NCBI RefSeq assembly: GCF_041154455.1
Contig: NZ_AP028664.1
Coordinates: 4,093,001-4,157,000, forward strand
Reading direction: 5' to 3'
Source: Variovorax sp. V213
GTDB lineage: Bacteria > Pseudomonadota > Gammaproteobacteria > Burkholderiales > Burkholderiaceae_C
DNA length: 64,000 bases
The position numbers were made by a program, and so were the translations under genes. A model generated the notes under the pieces. It searched no databases. It was not told where the DNA came from and saw only the letters and a list, made by a program, of their open reading frames with translations. Shown here one piece after another: positions 18,121 through 26,754 of this stretch; positions within the stretch are counted from its first letter, which is position 1; each line of letters begins with the position of its first letter.

Positions 18121-18748
18121 ACGAAGCAGCCGGCAAGTAGCGCGCCAGCTGCGCCGCCAGCGCGGCAGGGTGGGTGCAATGGATGGCATGCCAGCCGAAA
18201 GCGCGCGCGGCCTCCACGTTGGCCGCCGAATCGTCGATGAACACCGTTTGCTGCGGGTCCAACGCATGGCGCACCGCCAGCAGTTCGTAGATTTCGCGCT
18301 CCGGCTTGATGAACTTCACGTCGCCCGAGAAAACGCCGCCATCGAAACGCTGCATGAAGCCGTGCCGGCGTTCGAGGGCGCGTGCATAGGGTGCAGGCAT
18401 GTTCGAGAGGTAGTAGAGCCGCAGCGCCTCGCCGGCATCGCGCCGCGCGAACAGCCCTTCGAGCAGCTCGACAGTGACGGGAATCGGCTCCAGGCGCTCG
18501 CCCAGCGTGCCGAGCATGGCGTCGAGCCGCGCCGCCGGAAGCGACAGGCGCTGGGCCATGCGCGCAATGGCGTCTTCGAGCGAGCGCGTGCCGCAGTCGA
18601 AGCACATCCAGTCGTCATGGTGGAAAAGCGCCCGGCCCAGCGCCGCCGCAGCAAGCTCAGTCGGGGCGTGCTCGGGAAGATGGGTCTGCACCAGACGGGT
18701 GGGCTCCCATGCCAGCAGCACGGCGCCAAGATCGAAAACCACGTTCAT
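18107..18748 (-). CDS. HAD-family phosphatase (subfamily IA, YihX-like)
   Basis: This 213-residue haloacid-dehalogenase-type hydrolase starts MNVVFDLGAVLLAW, with the nucleophile Asp at residue 6. Two residues on there is Gly instead of the usual second Asp, as in YihX-like enzymes (FDLGNV). YLSNMP (motif II), Lys in FIKPEREIYELL (motif III) and VFIDDSAANVEAA (motif IV) are all present, so it should be a working phosphatase. It begins 12 bases after the ATPase gene of the importer and likely shares its transcript. Removing phosphate from an imported sugar phosphate is a reasonable guess; the substrate cannot be read from sequence. Confidence 0.85.
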   Translation of the reverse strand: MNVVFDLGAVLLAWEPTRLVQTHLPEHAPTELAAAALGRALFHHDDWMCFDCGTRSLEDAIARMAQRLSLPAARLDAMLGTLGERLEPIPVTVELLEGLFARRDAGEALRLYYLSNMPAPYARALERRHGFMQRFDGGVFSGDVKFIKPEREIYELLAVRHALDPQQTVFIDDSAANVEAARAFGWHAIHCTHPAALAAQLARYLPAASSIGR

Positions 18749-18760
18749 GGCGCCATTGTT

Positions 18761-19813
18761 TCATGCGCCGGGCACCACGCTGACGCCATGCGCCGCCAGC
18801 GACAGCGTGACCTGCGCGCCCGCCGCAAGGGGCCGCGAAAGATCGGTCGACACCACGAAGACCGGCCCGAGCGACGTGTCGAAGCCGTATTCGTAGAAGC
18901 TGCCGAGGTAGGCCGCCTTGCGCAGCGTGGCGGATAGCCCGCCTGAGGCCTCTGCGGCGCCGATTTCCCAGGCCTCGGGCCGCACCGCCACCTTCACCGT
19001 GCCTGGTGCCACCGCATAGCGCGGCTGCAGGCGCAGCGGGCCCAGCACCACGCTGCCATCGGCCTGCGCCACGGCCGGAAAAACCATCGCCTCGCCCATG
19101 AAGCCGGCAACGAATTCACTCTCGGGCCGGCCGTAGAGTTGCTCGGGCGTGCCGCGCTGGGCGATCACACCGTGGTCCATGACGATGATCTGGTCGCTCA
19201 CGGCGAGGGCCTCGCTCTGGTCGTGCGTGACGTAGGCCACCGTGAGCTTCAGGCGCTGCTGAAGCGCGCGGATCTCCTCGCGCATTTCGCGCCGCAGGCG
19301 GGCGTCGAGGTTGGACAGCGGTTCGTCGAACAGCAGCACCGCCGGCTCCAGCACCAGCGCGCGCGCCAGTGCCACGCGCTGCTGCTGGCCGCCCGAGAGT
19401 TCGCTGGGCAGGCGATCGTCGAAGCCGACCAGCCCCACGCCCTTGAGCGCATCGCGCGCCCGCGAGGTGGCCTGGTCCTTCTTCACGCCGCTCATGCGCA
19501 GGCCGTAGCCCACGTTCTCGATCACGTTCATATGCGGGAACAGCGCATAGCTCTGGAACATCATGCTCACGTTGCGCTCGGCCGGGCCCAGCGTGGTGAC
19601 ATCGCGCTCCCCCATGAGGATCGAACCCGAAGTGGGCGATTCGAGCCCCGCGATCATGCGCAGCGTGGTCGTCTTGCCGCATCCCGAGGGGCCGAGGATG
19701 GTGGTGAGCGTGCCGACCGGCACCTCGAAGCTGATGCCCTTGACGGCCATCGGCCCGTTCTTGTCGGTGCCGTAGCGCTTGGTGACGTTGCGAAACTCGA
19801 TGCCGTTGCTCAT
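18761..19813 (-). CDS. ABC transporter ATP-binding protein (ferric/hexose-phosphate class)
   Basis: This 350-residue ATPase is of the FbpC/AfuC type. Walker A is GPSGCGKTT (41-49), with the signature LSGGQQQRVALARAL, Walker B VLLFDEPLSNLD, and a THDQSEAL switch. A C-terminal TOBE-like domain with VAVRPEAWEIG follows. It is fed by the fused permease encoded 15 bases upstream and is followed closely by the HAD phosphatase. Automated calls would say iron(III); the binding protein argues for sugar phosphates. Confidence 0.88.
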   Translation of the reverse strand: MSNGIEFRNVTKRYGTDKNGPMAVKGISFEVPVGTLTTILGPSGCGKTTTLRMIAGLESPTSGSILMGERDVTTLGPAERNVSMMFQSYALFPHMNVIENVGYGLRMSGVKKDQATSRARDALKGVGLVGFDDRLPSELSGGQQQRVALARALVLEPAVLLFDEPLSNLDARLRREMREEIRALQQRLKLTVAYVTHDQSEALAVSDQIIVMDHGVIAQRGTPEQLYGRPESEFVAGFMGEAMVFPAVAQADGSVVLGPLRLQPRYAVAPGTVKVAVRPEAWEIGAAEASGGLSATLRKAAYLGSFYEYGFDTSLGPVFVVSTDLSRPLAAGAQVTLSLAAHGVSVVPGA

Positions 19814-19828
19814 GTGTTCTTTTCCCGA

Positions 19829-22090
19829 TCAATGCACCACAGGCGCGGCCACCATCGGCACACCCGCCTTGCGCCGCCCCAGCTTGCGCTCCCCGACCAC
19901 CCACTGCACCAGCGCGATTGCCAGCGACATCAGGATCATGAGCACCGTGCAGTAGGCCAGCGCAATGCCGTAGTCGCCGTTGCCCACGCGGCCGATGATG
20001 TAGGTGGTGGCCAGTTCGTTCTCGGCCGTGACCAGGAAGATCACCGCGCTCACCGTCGTCATGGCCCGCACGAAGCTGTAGACCAGCGCAGCCACCAGCG
20101 CCGGCTTGAGCAGCGGCAGCACCACCTTGAAAAGCGTCTGCGAGGTGGAGGCCCGCAGCATCAGCGAGGCTTCGTCCAGCGAGCGGTCGAGCTGCTTGAA
20201 AGCCGCCGTGCCGGCCCGCACGCCCACCGGCAGGTTCCGGAACATGAAGCACAGCACGATGATGAGCCCGGTGCCCGTAAGCTCGAACGGTGGCACATTG
20301 AAGGCCAGGATGTAGCTCACGCCGAGCACCGTGCCCGGAATGGCAAAGGCCAGCAATGCGCCAAATTCGAAAACGCCCTGCCCCTTGAATTCGTTGCGCG
20401 CCAGCAGCCAGGCAATGAGCAACCCCAGCGCCGCGGTGATCGGCGCCGAGATGCCCGCGAGCTTGAGCGTGGTGATCAGCGAGTTCCACGCCGTGCCTGC
20501 CCAGACCAGGCCGAACTGCCCCCATTCGAGCGCAAAGGCGTTCTTGAAGTGGTTGAGCGTGAAGCTGTAGTCGCGGCCCCAGGTCTGCACGAAGCCGCCC
20601 GCGAAGGCGAACATGTAGACCACGGCGGTGAACGCGATCCACGGCAATGCGATGCACTGGATGGTGCGGCGTACGCCGTCGGGCAGCGCCATCGCAATAC
20701 CCGCGTCGCCCTTGCCGCTCACGGTGGTGTAGTTCTGCCTGCCGAGCACGCCGCGCTGCAGCGCGAACACGCCGAGCGCGAAGATCGTCAGCACCCACGC
20801 CAGCGAAGCGGCGCGGCCCTGGTCGTACTGCGCGCCGACAATGGCAAAGAAGATATCGGTCGACAGCACAGAGAACTGGCCCCCCACCACCACTGGGTTG
20901 CCGAAGTCCGCAATGCTCTCGATGAAGCCCACCAGGAAGGCATTGGCCAGCCCGGGCTTCAGCAGCGGCAGCGTGATGGTGAAGAAGGTGCGGCGCCGGT
21001 CGGCGCGCAACATCTGCGCGGCCTCTTCGAGGCTGGGCGCAATGCCCTGCACCACCCCGCGCATGATCATGAAGGCAATAGGCGTGAACGCAAAGAGCTG
21101 TGCCACCAGCACGCCCGGCATGCCGTAGAACCAGCGCGTCGGCTCGATGCCGAACACGTTCTCAAGCAGCTGGTTGACGATGCCCGCGCGGCCGAACAGC
21201 AGGATGAGCCCCAGGCCCACCACGAAAGGCGGCGTGATGATCGGCAGCAGCGCCAGCACCCGCAGCGCGCCCTGCCCGCGCTTGCTGCCGCGCTCGGCCA
21301 TCAACGCCATCAGCGTACCCAGGAAGGTGGTGCCGGCGGCGGTGAGCAAGGCCAGCACGAGCGTGTTCCAGGCAACGCCGCAGCGCACCCCGCCCGCCAC
21401 GCAGCCCAGCCCCCAGATGCGCTCGGTGAACACGCGCGCGATGAACGCGGTGACCGACCACCGCCCGTCTTCGTCAAAGAACGCACCGGCCAGCGCCTTG
21501 CTCACCGGATAGGCGATGAACAGCGCCATCAGCACGCCGCAGCCGATGACCGCCGCAGCCACGAACAGGTCGCCCTTGAACAGCCCGAGCCGCGCGATGC
21601 CGAAGGCGGCCAGCAGCGTGAGCGCGGTGAGCGCCACGAAGCCCCCCGCACCGATGCCGAACTGGTTGACGGCCAGCTCGCCGAACTGCGTGTTGAGCGC
21701 CGTGAAGCTCCAGCCGCGTGCGCCGATGGTGAAGCCTGCCACGGCAAGGCCAATGGCGCCGATGGCGCCGCCCGCAAGCAGCCAGCGCCCTTGAGCCCGG
21801 CCGGCCGGCAGCCAGGCACCGATGGCGCACATCGCCAGACCGAGAAGCCCGATGAAGAGCCAGCTGCGTCCTTGCGTGGCCGCCTGCATCAGTCCGTTGG
21901 CGCCCTCCGCCTGGCCGAACACCTGTGGAACGGCCTCGTACCAGGTCGAATCCTGGATGGCATACCAGGGCAGCACCACATAGGCCGCAAAGCCGAGCGC
22001 CACCCAGGCCCAGATCCAGCGCTGCGACCGCCGGGCCGAGGCCACGGCGGCCGGATTGGCCGGCGCGGCGCCGGCAGCGACGGTGCCCAC
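19829..22090 (-). CDS. ABC transporter fused permease (FbpB/AfuB type)
   Basis: This 753-residue membrane protein is two permease domains in one chain. After an N-terminal block of extra helices (about residues 25-200), each half holds its own EAA-like loop (first: EEAAQMLRADRRRTFFTITLPLLKP; second: DEASLMLRASTSQTLFKVVLPLLKP). One chain therefore replaces the usual two-subunit channel. The length matches the AfuB-like class better than the roughly 500-residue FbpB. The only start that fits is a GTG placed immediately after the stop of the binding-protein gene, without an obvious ribosome site, so translation is probably coupled. Confidence 0.87.
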   Translation of the reverse strand: MGTVAAGAAPANPAAVASARRSQRWIWAWVALGFAAYVVLPWYAIQDSTWYEAVPQVFGQAEGANGLMQAATQGRSWLFIGLLGLAMCAIGAWLPAGRAQGRWLLAGGAIGAIGLAVAGFTIGARGWSFTALNTQFGELAVNQFGIGAGGFVALTALTLLAAFGIARLGLFKGDLFVAAAVIGCGVLMALFIAYPVSKALAGAFFDEDGRWSVTAFIARVFTERIWGLGCVAGGVRCGVAWNTLVLALLTAAGTTFLGTLMALMAERGSKRGQGALRVLALLPIITPPFVVGLGLILLFGRAGIVNQLLENVFGIEPTRWFYGMPGVLVAQLFAFTPIAFMIMRGVVQGIAPSLEEAAQMLRADRRRTFFTITLPLLKPGLANAFLVGFIESIADFGNPVVVGGQFSVLSTDIFFAIVGAQYDQGRAASLAWVLTIFALGVFALQRGVLGRQNYTTVSGKGDAGIAMALPDGVRRTIQCIALPWIAFTAVVYMFAFAGGFVQTWGRDYSFTLNHFKNAFALEWGQFGLVWAGTAWNSLITTLKLAGISAPITAALGLLIAWLLARNEFKGQGVFEFGALLAFAIPGTVLGVSYILAFNVPPFELTGTGLIIVLCFMFRNLPVGVRAGTAAFKQLDRSLDEASLMLRASTSQTLFKVVLPLLKPALVAALVYSFVRAMTTVSAVIFLVTAENELATTYIIGRVGNGDYGIALAYCTVLMILMSLAIALVQWVVGERKLGRRKAGVPMVAAPVVH

Positions 22091-23104
22091 TTAGCGCGGC
22101 AGCGAGTTGACGTCTTTTTCCCAGCGCGCAATCAGGCGCCGGCGCTCGGCGCTGGCGCCGTACTTGGCGTAGTCGTAGTTGATGAACTTGATCTTCTTGA
22201 AGTCCGGAATGCGCGGATCGAGCTTGGCGGTCGTGTTGCTCGGCAGCTGGAACTGCTTGTTGGCGGCGCCGAGCTCCTGCGCACTGGGCGTCAGTGCCCA
22301 TTCGTAGAACTTCTTCGCGGCTTCGAGGTTGCGGGCGCCCTTGATGATGCTCATGGAGCCGATTTCCGCGCCGGTGCCGTCGCTGGGCGTGATGGTTTCG
22401 ACCGGAAAGCCCTGCATCCTCTCGCCCGGGCCGTCATGCACGAAGCTGATCGACACGGCCGTTTCGCCGCGCGCCACCGCCTTGATGGGGCCTGTGCCCG
22501 AACGGGTGTACTGGCCCACGTTCTTGTGCAGCGCCTTCAGGTAGTCGAAGGCCTTGTCCTCGCCCATGAGCTGCACCAGCGTGGCGATCATGGTGTAGGC
22601 AGTGCCGCTCGAAGCGGGGTTGGCCACCTGGATGTCGCCCTTGTATTCGGGCTTGAGCAGATCGGCCCAACTCTTGGGCACGGGCAGCTTCTTCTTGGCG
22701 AGCAGCTCCGGGTTGTAGCCGAAACCCAGCGGCCCGGAGTAGATGCCCACGGTCTTGTAGCCGGACTGCTTGGCCTGCTGCTGGGCCCAGGGGTGGAGCT
22801 GCGCCAGCGTGGGCGACTTGTATTCGAGCGTGAGGCCCTGTTCGGCCGCCTGAAGGTGCGGATCGCCGGTGCCGCCGAACCAGACGTCGGTCTTGGGGTT
22901 GTCCTTCTCGGCGATAAGCTGGGCCAGCGCCTCGCCCGAGCCCTTGAGCGACATGTTGATGCGGGTGCCGGTGGTGCGCGCATACACGGTGGCGATCACG
23001 TTGCACCATTCGGCCTGGACCGAGCAGATGACATTGACGGTGCCCTGGGCCGACGCGGCGGCCGACAAACCCAGCAAGGCCGCTGCGGTAAATAGCTTCT
23101 TCAT
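22091..23104 (-). CDS. Periplasmic binding protein, AfuA-like (hexose phosphate) rather than ferric
   Basis: This 337-residue precursor has a Sec signal (MKKLFTAAALLGLSAAASAQ) and then TVNVICSVQAEWCNVI, typical of the iron/AfuA binding-protein family. Iron-binding members use a Tyr-Tyr pair late in the chain. Here that region reads ISFVHDGPGE, with His223-Asp224 and Glu247 downstream. By my recollection the sugar-phosphate ligands of AfuA are His205, Asp206 and Glu229 in mature numbering, the same spacing with an offset of 18. I infer glucose/fructose 6-phosphate-like ligands. A GGAGG ribosome site lies upstream. Divergent zwf supports a sugar-phosphate role. Confidence 0.8.
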   Translation of the reverse strand: MKKLFTAAALLGLSAAASAQGTVNVICSVQAEWCNVIATVYARTTGTRINMSLKGSGEALAQLIAEKDNPKTDVWFGGTGDPHLQAAEQGLTLEYKSPTLAQLHPWAQQQAKQSGYKTVGIYSGPLGFGYNPELLAKKKLPVPKSWADLLKPEYKGDIQVANPASSGTAYTMIATLVQLMGEDKAFDYLKALHKNVGQYTRSGTGPIKAVARGETAVSISFVHDGPGERMQGFPVETITPSDGTGAEIGSMSIIKGARNLEAAKKFYEWALTPSAQELGAANKQFQLPSNTTAKLDPRIPDFKKIKFINYDYAKYGASAERRRLIARWEKDVNSLPR

Positions 23105-23247
23105 GTGAAAACCTCGCCTCCAAAACAAAAATAGGCCTCCCGGCCGGGGTGCAGCGTAGCTTTCGTACAGGTTTCATGAATCGGTACAAGTACCATTCGG
23201 TTGAAACAGAGCCCTCTTCGGCACCTAGACAAAAGGAAATTCGACAC

Positions 23248-24717
23248 ATGAGCTTCGATCTCGTTCTGTTCGGCGGTACGGGCGATCTTGCATGGCGCAA
23301 GCTGATGCCCGCGCTGTTCCAGGCCTTCAGGCACGGCAGCCTGCCGAAAGACGGACGCATCGTCGGCGTGGCGCGGGACGACCTCTCGGACGACCAGTAC
23401 CGCGAACTGATCCAGTCGCGCTTCAATGCCGTCGAAGGCGCCAAGCGCCCTTCGGCAGAAGAGTTCGAGAAGTTCGCCTCGCTGCTGTACTACCTGCGCA
23501 TGGACTTGTCCAAGCCGGCCGACTACACGCGGCTTGCCGACCTGCTGAAGCAGCGCAACGCCGACACGGTGGTGATGTACGTGGCCACGGCGCCGGCGCT
23601 TTTCACGCAGGTGGTGGAGCAGATTGCCGCGGCGGGGCTCAACGGCCCGTCGACGCGGGTGGTGCTCGAGAAGCCGCTGGGCCATGACCTGGCGTCCAAC
23701 CGCGCCATCAATGCCGCAGTGTGCAAGGTGCTCGAGGAGAAGCAGGTCTTCCGCATCGACCACTACCTGGGCAAGCCTTCGGTGCAGAACCTGTTTGCCA
23801 TGCGCTTCGGCAATGCGCTGTTCGAGCCGATCTGGCGCCGGGAGCACATTGCCAACATCCAGATCACCATTGCGGAAGACCTGGGCGTCGAGAAGCGCGG
23901 CGCCTTCTACGACCAGACCGGCGCGCTGCGCGACATGGTGCAGAACCATGCGCTGCAACTGGTCTGCGCCATCGGCATGGAGCCGCCGATCAACTCGCAT
24001 GCCGATGCCATCCGCGACGAGAAGCTGAAGGTGCTGCGCGCGCTCAAGCCCTGGACGCCCGAAACGCTGGGCCTGCATGCCATTCGCGGCCAGTACACGA
24101 CCGGCACGGCCTACGGCGAACGCGTGCAGGGCTACAGGGATGAGCCGGGCGTCGACCCCGAGAGCCGCACCGAGACCTTCGTGGCGCTGCGCACCGAAAT
24201 CGCCAACTGGCGGTGGGCCGGCGTGCCGCTCTACATTCGAACCGGCAAGCGGCTCGCGTCGCGCGATGCGCGCATCGAGGTCAACTTCAGGCCCACGCCG
24301 CACGCGATCTACCGCGCGCCTTCCGGGGCGGTCAACAAGCTGGTGATCAATCTCCAGCCCAAGGACGGCCTGGAGCTTCACATGCTCGCGCAGGCGCAGG
24401 ACAACCGCCAGCGCAGCAATGGCCACCACAGCGCCGCGCAGCTCGCGCCGGTGCAGCTCGACCTTGATTTCGACAAGCGCTTCGGCGCCGAACGCGTGGG
24501 CGCCTACGAGCGGCTGCTGCTCGATGTGATCGATGGCCGCCTGAACCTGTTCGTGCGCAGCGACGAGCAGGAAGAAGCCTGGCGCTGGGTCGAGCCGCTG
24601 ATCGACAGCTGGGCATCGGACGGCGGACCGCGGCCGTACGCCGCCGGCACCTGGGGCCCGAGCGCATCGAGCGCAATGATTGCGCGCGACGGCTTCTCCT
24701 GGGGCGAGGAGCAGTAG
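23248..24717 (+). CDS. zwf: Glucose-6-phosphate 1-dehydrogenase
   Basis: This enzyme oxidises glucose 6-phosphate to 6-phosphogluconolactone, feeding the Entner-Doudoroff and oxidative pentose phosphate routes and making NADPH. The 489-residue protein starts MSFDLVLFGGTGDLAWRKLMP with the dinucleotide-binding loop and the family-specific RK. It has the active-site block RIDHYLGK (Asp171-Lys176). AAAAGGAAAT precedes the ATG at 23248. It is transcribed away from the AfuA-like importer operon across a 143-base gap that must hold both promoters. Confidence 0.97.
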   Translation: MSFDLVLFGGTGDLAWRKLMPALFQAFRHGSLPKDGRIVGVARDDLSDDQYRELIQSRFNAVEGAKRPSAEEFEKFASLLYYLRMDLSKPADYTRLADLLKQRNADTVVMYVATAPALFTQVVEQIAAAGLNGPSTRVVLEKPLGHDLASNRAINAAVCKVLEEKQVFRIDHYLGKPSVQNLFAMRFGNALFEPIWRREHIANIQITIAEDLGVEKRGAFYDQTGALRDMVQNHALQLVCAIGMEPPINSHADAIRDEKLKVLRALKPWTPETLGLHAIRGQYTTGTAYGERVQGYRDEPGVDPESRTETFVALRTEIANWRWAGVPLYIRTGKRLASRDARIEVNFRPTPHAIYRAPSGAVNKLVINLQPKDGLELHMLAQAQDNRQRSNGHHSAAQLAPVQLDLDFDKRFGAERVGAYERLLLDVIDGRLNLFVRSDEQEEAWRWVEPLIDSWASDGGPRPYAAGTWGPSASSAMIARDGFSWGEEQ

Positions 24718-24727
24718 GCCGGCGCGC

Positions 24728-25669
24728 TCAGCCGAACTGGACGCAGCGCATGCTGAGCGTGCCCGACTGGAACCCTTCATAGACCGTTTTCGCGCGTTCG
24801 CCCGTCCCCGCGGCACCGAGCGCGTAGAGAAACGGAAAGTAGTGGTCCGGCATCGCGACCGCGGTGGCGGCACCCTCGAGTTTTTCGTAGCCGACCAGCG
24901 CACGGTCGTCCCGGGCCGCGAGCGCGGCCTTCACCGCATCGTCGAACGATTGCGCCCACGGCCGGCTTGCCGTGAGCCCATCGGCCGTGCCGCGGTCGGT
25001 GGCGCGCAGGTTGTGCACCACGTTGCCGCTACCCATCACGAGCACACCCTTGTCGCGCAGTGCCGCGAGATCGCGGCCGACGGCATAGTGAAAAGCTGCC
25101 GGCTTGTCGTAGTCGATGCTGAGCTGGAAAACGGGGATGTCGGCCTTCGGGTAGAGGTGCTTGAGCACCGTCCACGTTCCGTGGTCCAGGCCCCACTGCT
25201 GGGTGCCCACCACCGAAGCCTGCTTCACCGCGCCAACGGTTTCGCGTGCGAGCGCTGGATGGCCCGGCGCCGGGTACTCGATGTCGAAAAGCGCCTGCGG
25301 GAAACCACCGAAATCATGGATCGTCTTCGGCCGCTCCTGCATTCCAACGCCGGTGGCGCCGCGGCTCAGCCAGTGGGCTGAAACGCTCAGGATGGCCGAG
25401 GGCCTTGGGAGCTCCCTGCCCCAGGTGGACAGCCGGCGCGTGAAGGCGTTGTCGGCCAGCGCGTTCATGGGCGAGCCGTGGCCGATGAAGATGACCGGCA
25501 TCCGCTGCGAGGAGGCACCGGCGGCGGCGTGCGACAACGAACACAGCGAGGCCAGCGTTGCGGTCGCCCCGAGCGCGGAACCCATGAGAAAGCCGCGGCG
25601 GCCGAACGCCGGCCGAATCGTGTGGCTGCTGTCTGCACTATCTGCGGGTGGGGGCTTCTTCATCGTCAT
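24728..25669 (-). CDS. DODA-type extradiol ring-cleavage dioxygenase family protein (Tat signal)
   Basis: This 313-residue protein belongs to the LigB/DODA family (YgiD-like), which uses a metal ion to open catechol-type rings such as DOPA. FIGHGSPMNAL, SVSAHWLSRGATG, YPAPGHPALA, GLDHGTWTVLKHLYP and GSGNVVHNLR give the conserved metal-binding and catalytic histidines. Unlike E. coli YgiD it has an N-terminal twin-arginine signal (FGRRGFLMGSALGATATLA), so it should act in the periplasm. It follows the oligopeptide ATPase gene by 53 bases on the same strand and may be the last gene of that operon. Confidence 0.88.
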   Translation of the reverse strand: MTMKKPPPADSADSSHTIRPAFGRRGFLMGSALGATATLASLCSLSHAAAGASSQRMPVIFIGHGSPMNALADNAFTRRLSTWGRELPRPSAILSVSAHWLSRGATGVGMQERPKTIHDFGGFPQALFDIEYPAPGHPALARETVGAVKQASVVGTQQWGLDHGTWTVLKHLYPKADIPVFQLSIDYDKPAAFHYAVGRDLAALRDKGVLVMGSGNVVHNLRATDRGTADGLTASRPWAQSFDDAVKAALAARDDRALVGYEKLEGAATAVAMPDHYFPFLYALGAAGTGERAKTVYEGFQSGTLSMRCVQFG

Positions 25670-25722
25670 CACCGCACTCTGCACGGGTCTCCCGGGCGCC
25701 TCAGTGCGTTTACGCACGCTTT

Positions 25723-26754
25723 TCAGCCGATGCGCCCTTCTTCCACCGCATGGCAGGCGACCTGCACACCCTTGATGCTCAACAGATTCGGCCGCTCGGC
25801 CGAGCACCGCGCATTCGCATGCGGGCAGCGCGGATGAAATGCGCAGCCCGCGGGCGGGTTCAGCGGGTTCGGCACTTCGCCCTGCACCGGCGTGCGCGAG
25901 CGGCCGGTGTGCTTCATCTGCGGAATCGCGTCGAGCAGCATGCGCGTGTACGGATGCTGCGGCTCGGCGAAGAGCTTCTGCTTGTCGGCCACCTCGACCA
26001 GCCGGCCGAGGTACATCACGCCGACCTGGTCGGCCACGTGCCGCACCACCGCGAGGTTGTGCGAGATGAAGAGATAGGTCAGTCCCTGCTGGCGCTGCAG
26101 GTCCTTCATGATGTTGAGCACCTGCGCCTGCACGCTGACGTCGAGCGCGGAGGTGGGTTCGTCGCACACCAGGAACTCGGGCTGCGTGGCGAGCGCACGC
26201 GCAATCGAAATGCGCTGGCGCTGGCCGCCGGAGAACTGGTGCGGGTACTTGCTCATGTCCAGCGGCGAAAGGCCGACGGACTTGAGCAGCTCGCCCACGC
26301 GCTCGCGCAGCTCGGCCTTGCCGCTGAGGATGCCGTGCTCGCGCAGCGGTTCGCCGACGATGTCCTCGACGATCCAGCGCGGGTTGAGGCTCGCGTAAGG
26401 GTCCTGGAAGATCATCTGGATGCGGCGGCGCAGCTTGCGGCCTTCGGGGGTCTTGAACGCAGCATGCGCGTCCTGTCCGTCGAACTGCAGGCCGCCGCGG
26501 GTCGGCGCATAGAGACCGACCAGCAGGCGGGCCACCGTGCTCTTGCCGCAGCCCGATTCGCCGACCAGCGCCAGTGTCTTGCCGCGCTCGATGGAAAAGC
26601 TCACGCCATCCACCGCATGCAGCAGCACGCGCGGCTTGCGTTCGAGCACGCGGTTGAGCCAGGGCGGCGACACGTCGAAGGTCCGGGCCAGGTCGTGCGC
26701 CACCACGAGCGGCTCGCCCTCCGGGGCCTTGCGGGGTTCGATCACTGTGCTCAT
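25723..26754 (-). CDS. Dipeptide/oligopeptide ABC transporter ATP-binding protein (DppF/OppF type)
   Basis: This 343-residue ATPase works with the DppD-type partner. Walker A is GESGCGKST (65-73), with signature FSGGQRQRISIARAL, Walker B FLVCDEPTSALD and the HNLAVVRHVADQ switch. The C-terminal oligopeptide domain carries CAFHPRCPHANARC, cysteines typical of the family. The ATG overlaps the stop of the upstream ATPase gene by four bases. It is the second nucleotide-binding subunit of the importer. Confidence 0.93.
   Translation of the reverse strand: MSTVIEPRKAPEGEPLVVAHDLARTFDVSPPWLNRVLERKPRVLLHAVDGVSFSIERGKTLALVGESGCGKSTVARLLVGLYAPTRGGLQFDGQDAHAAFKTPEGRKLRRRIQMIFQDPYASLNPRWIVEDIVGEPLREHGILSGKAELRERVGELLKSVGLSPLDMSKYPHQFSGGQRQRISIARALATQPEFLVCDEPTSALDVSVQAQVLNIMKDLQRQQGLTYLFISHNLAVVRHVADQVGVMYLGRLVEVADKQKLFAEPQHPYTRMLLDAIPQMKHTGRSRTPVQGEVPNPLNPPAGCAFHPRCPHANARCSAERPNLLSIKGVQVACHAVEEGRIG

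Noticed and set aside
19139..23095. Open frame of about 1300 codons antisense to the importer operon
   Set aside because: Rich in Arg, His, Ala and Gln with no domains; it mirrors the codon bias of three real genes on the other strand, a common artefact in high-GC DNA.
22091..23104. Ferric iron-binding protein FbpA
   Set aside because: The Tyr-Tyr iron ligand pair is absent and His-Asp...Glu are in the AfuA-like positions; kept only as superfamily membership.
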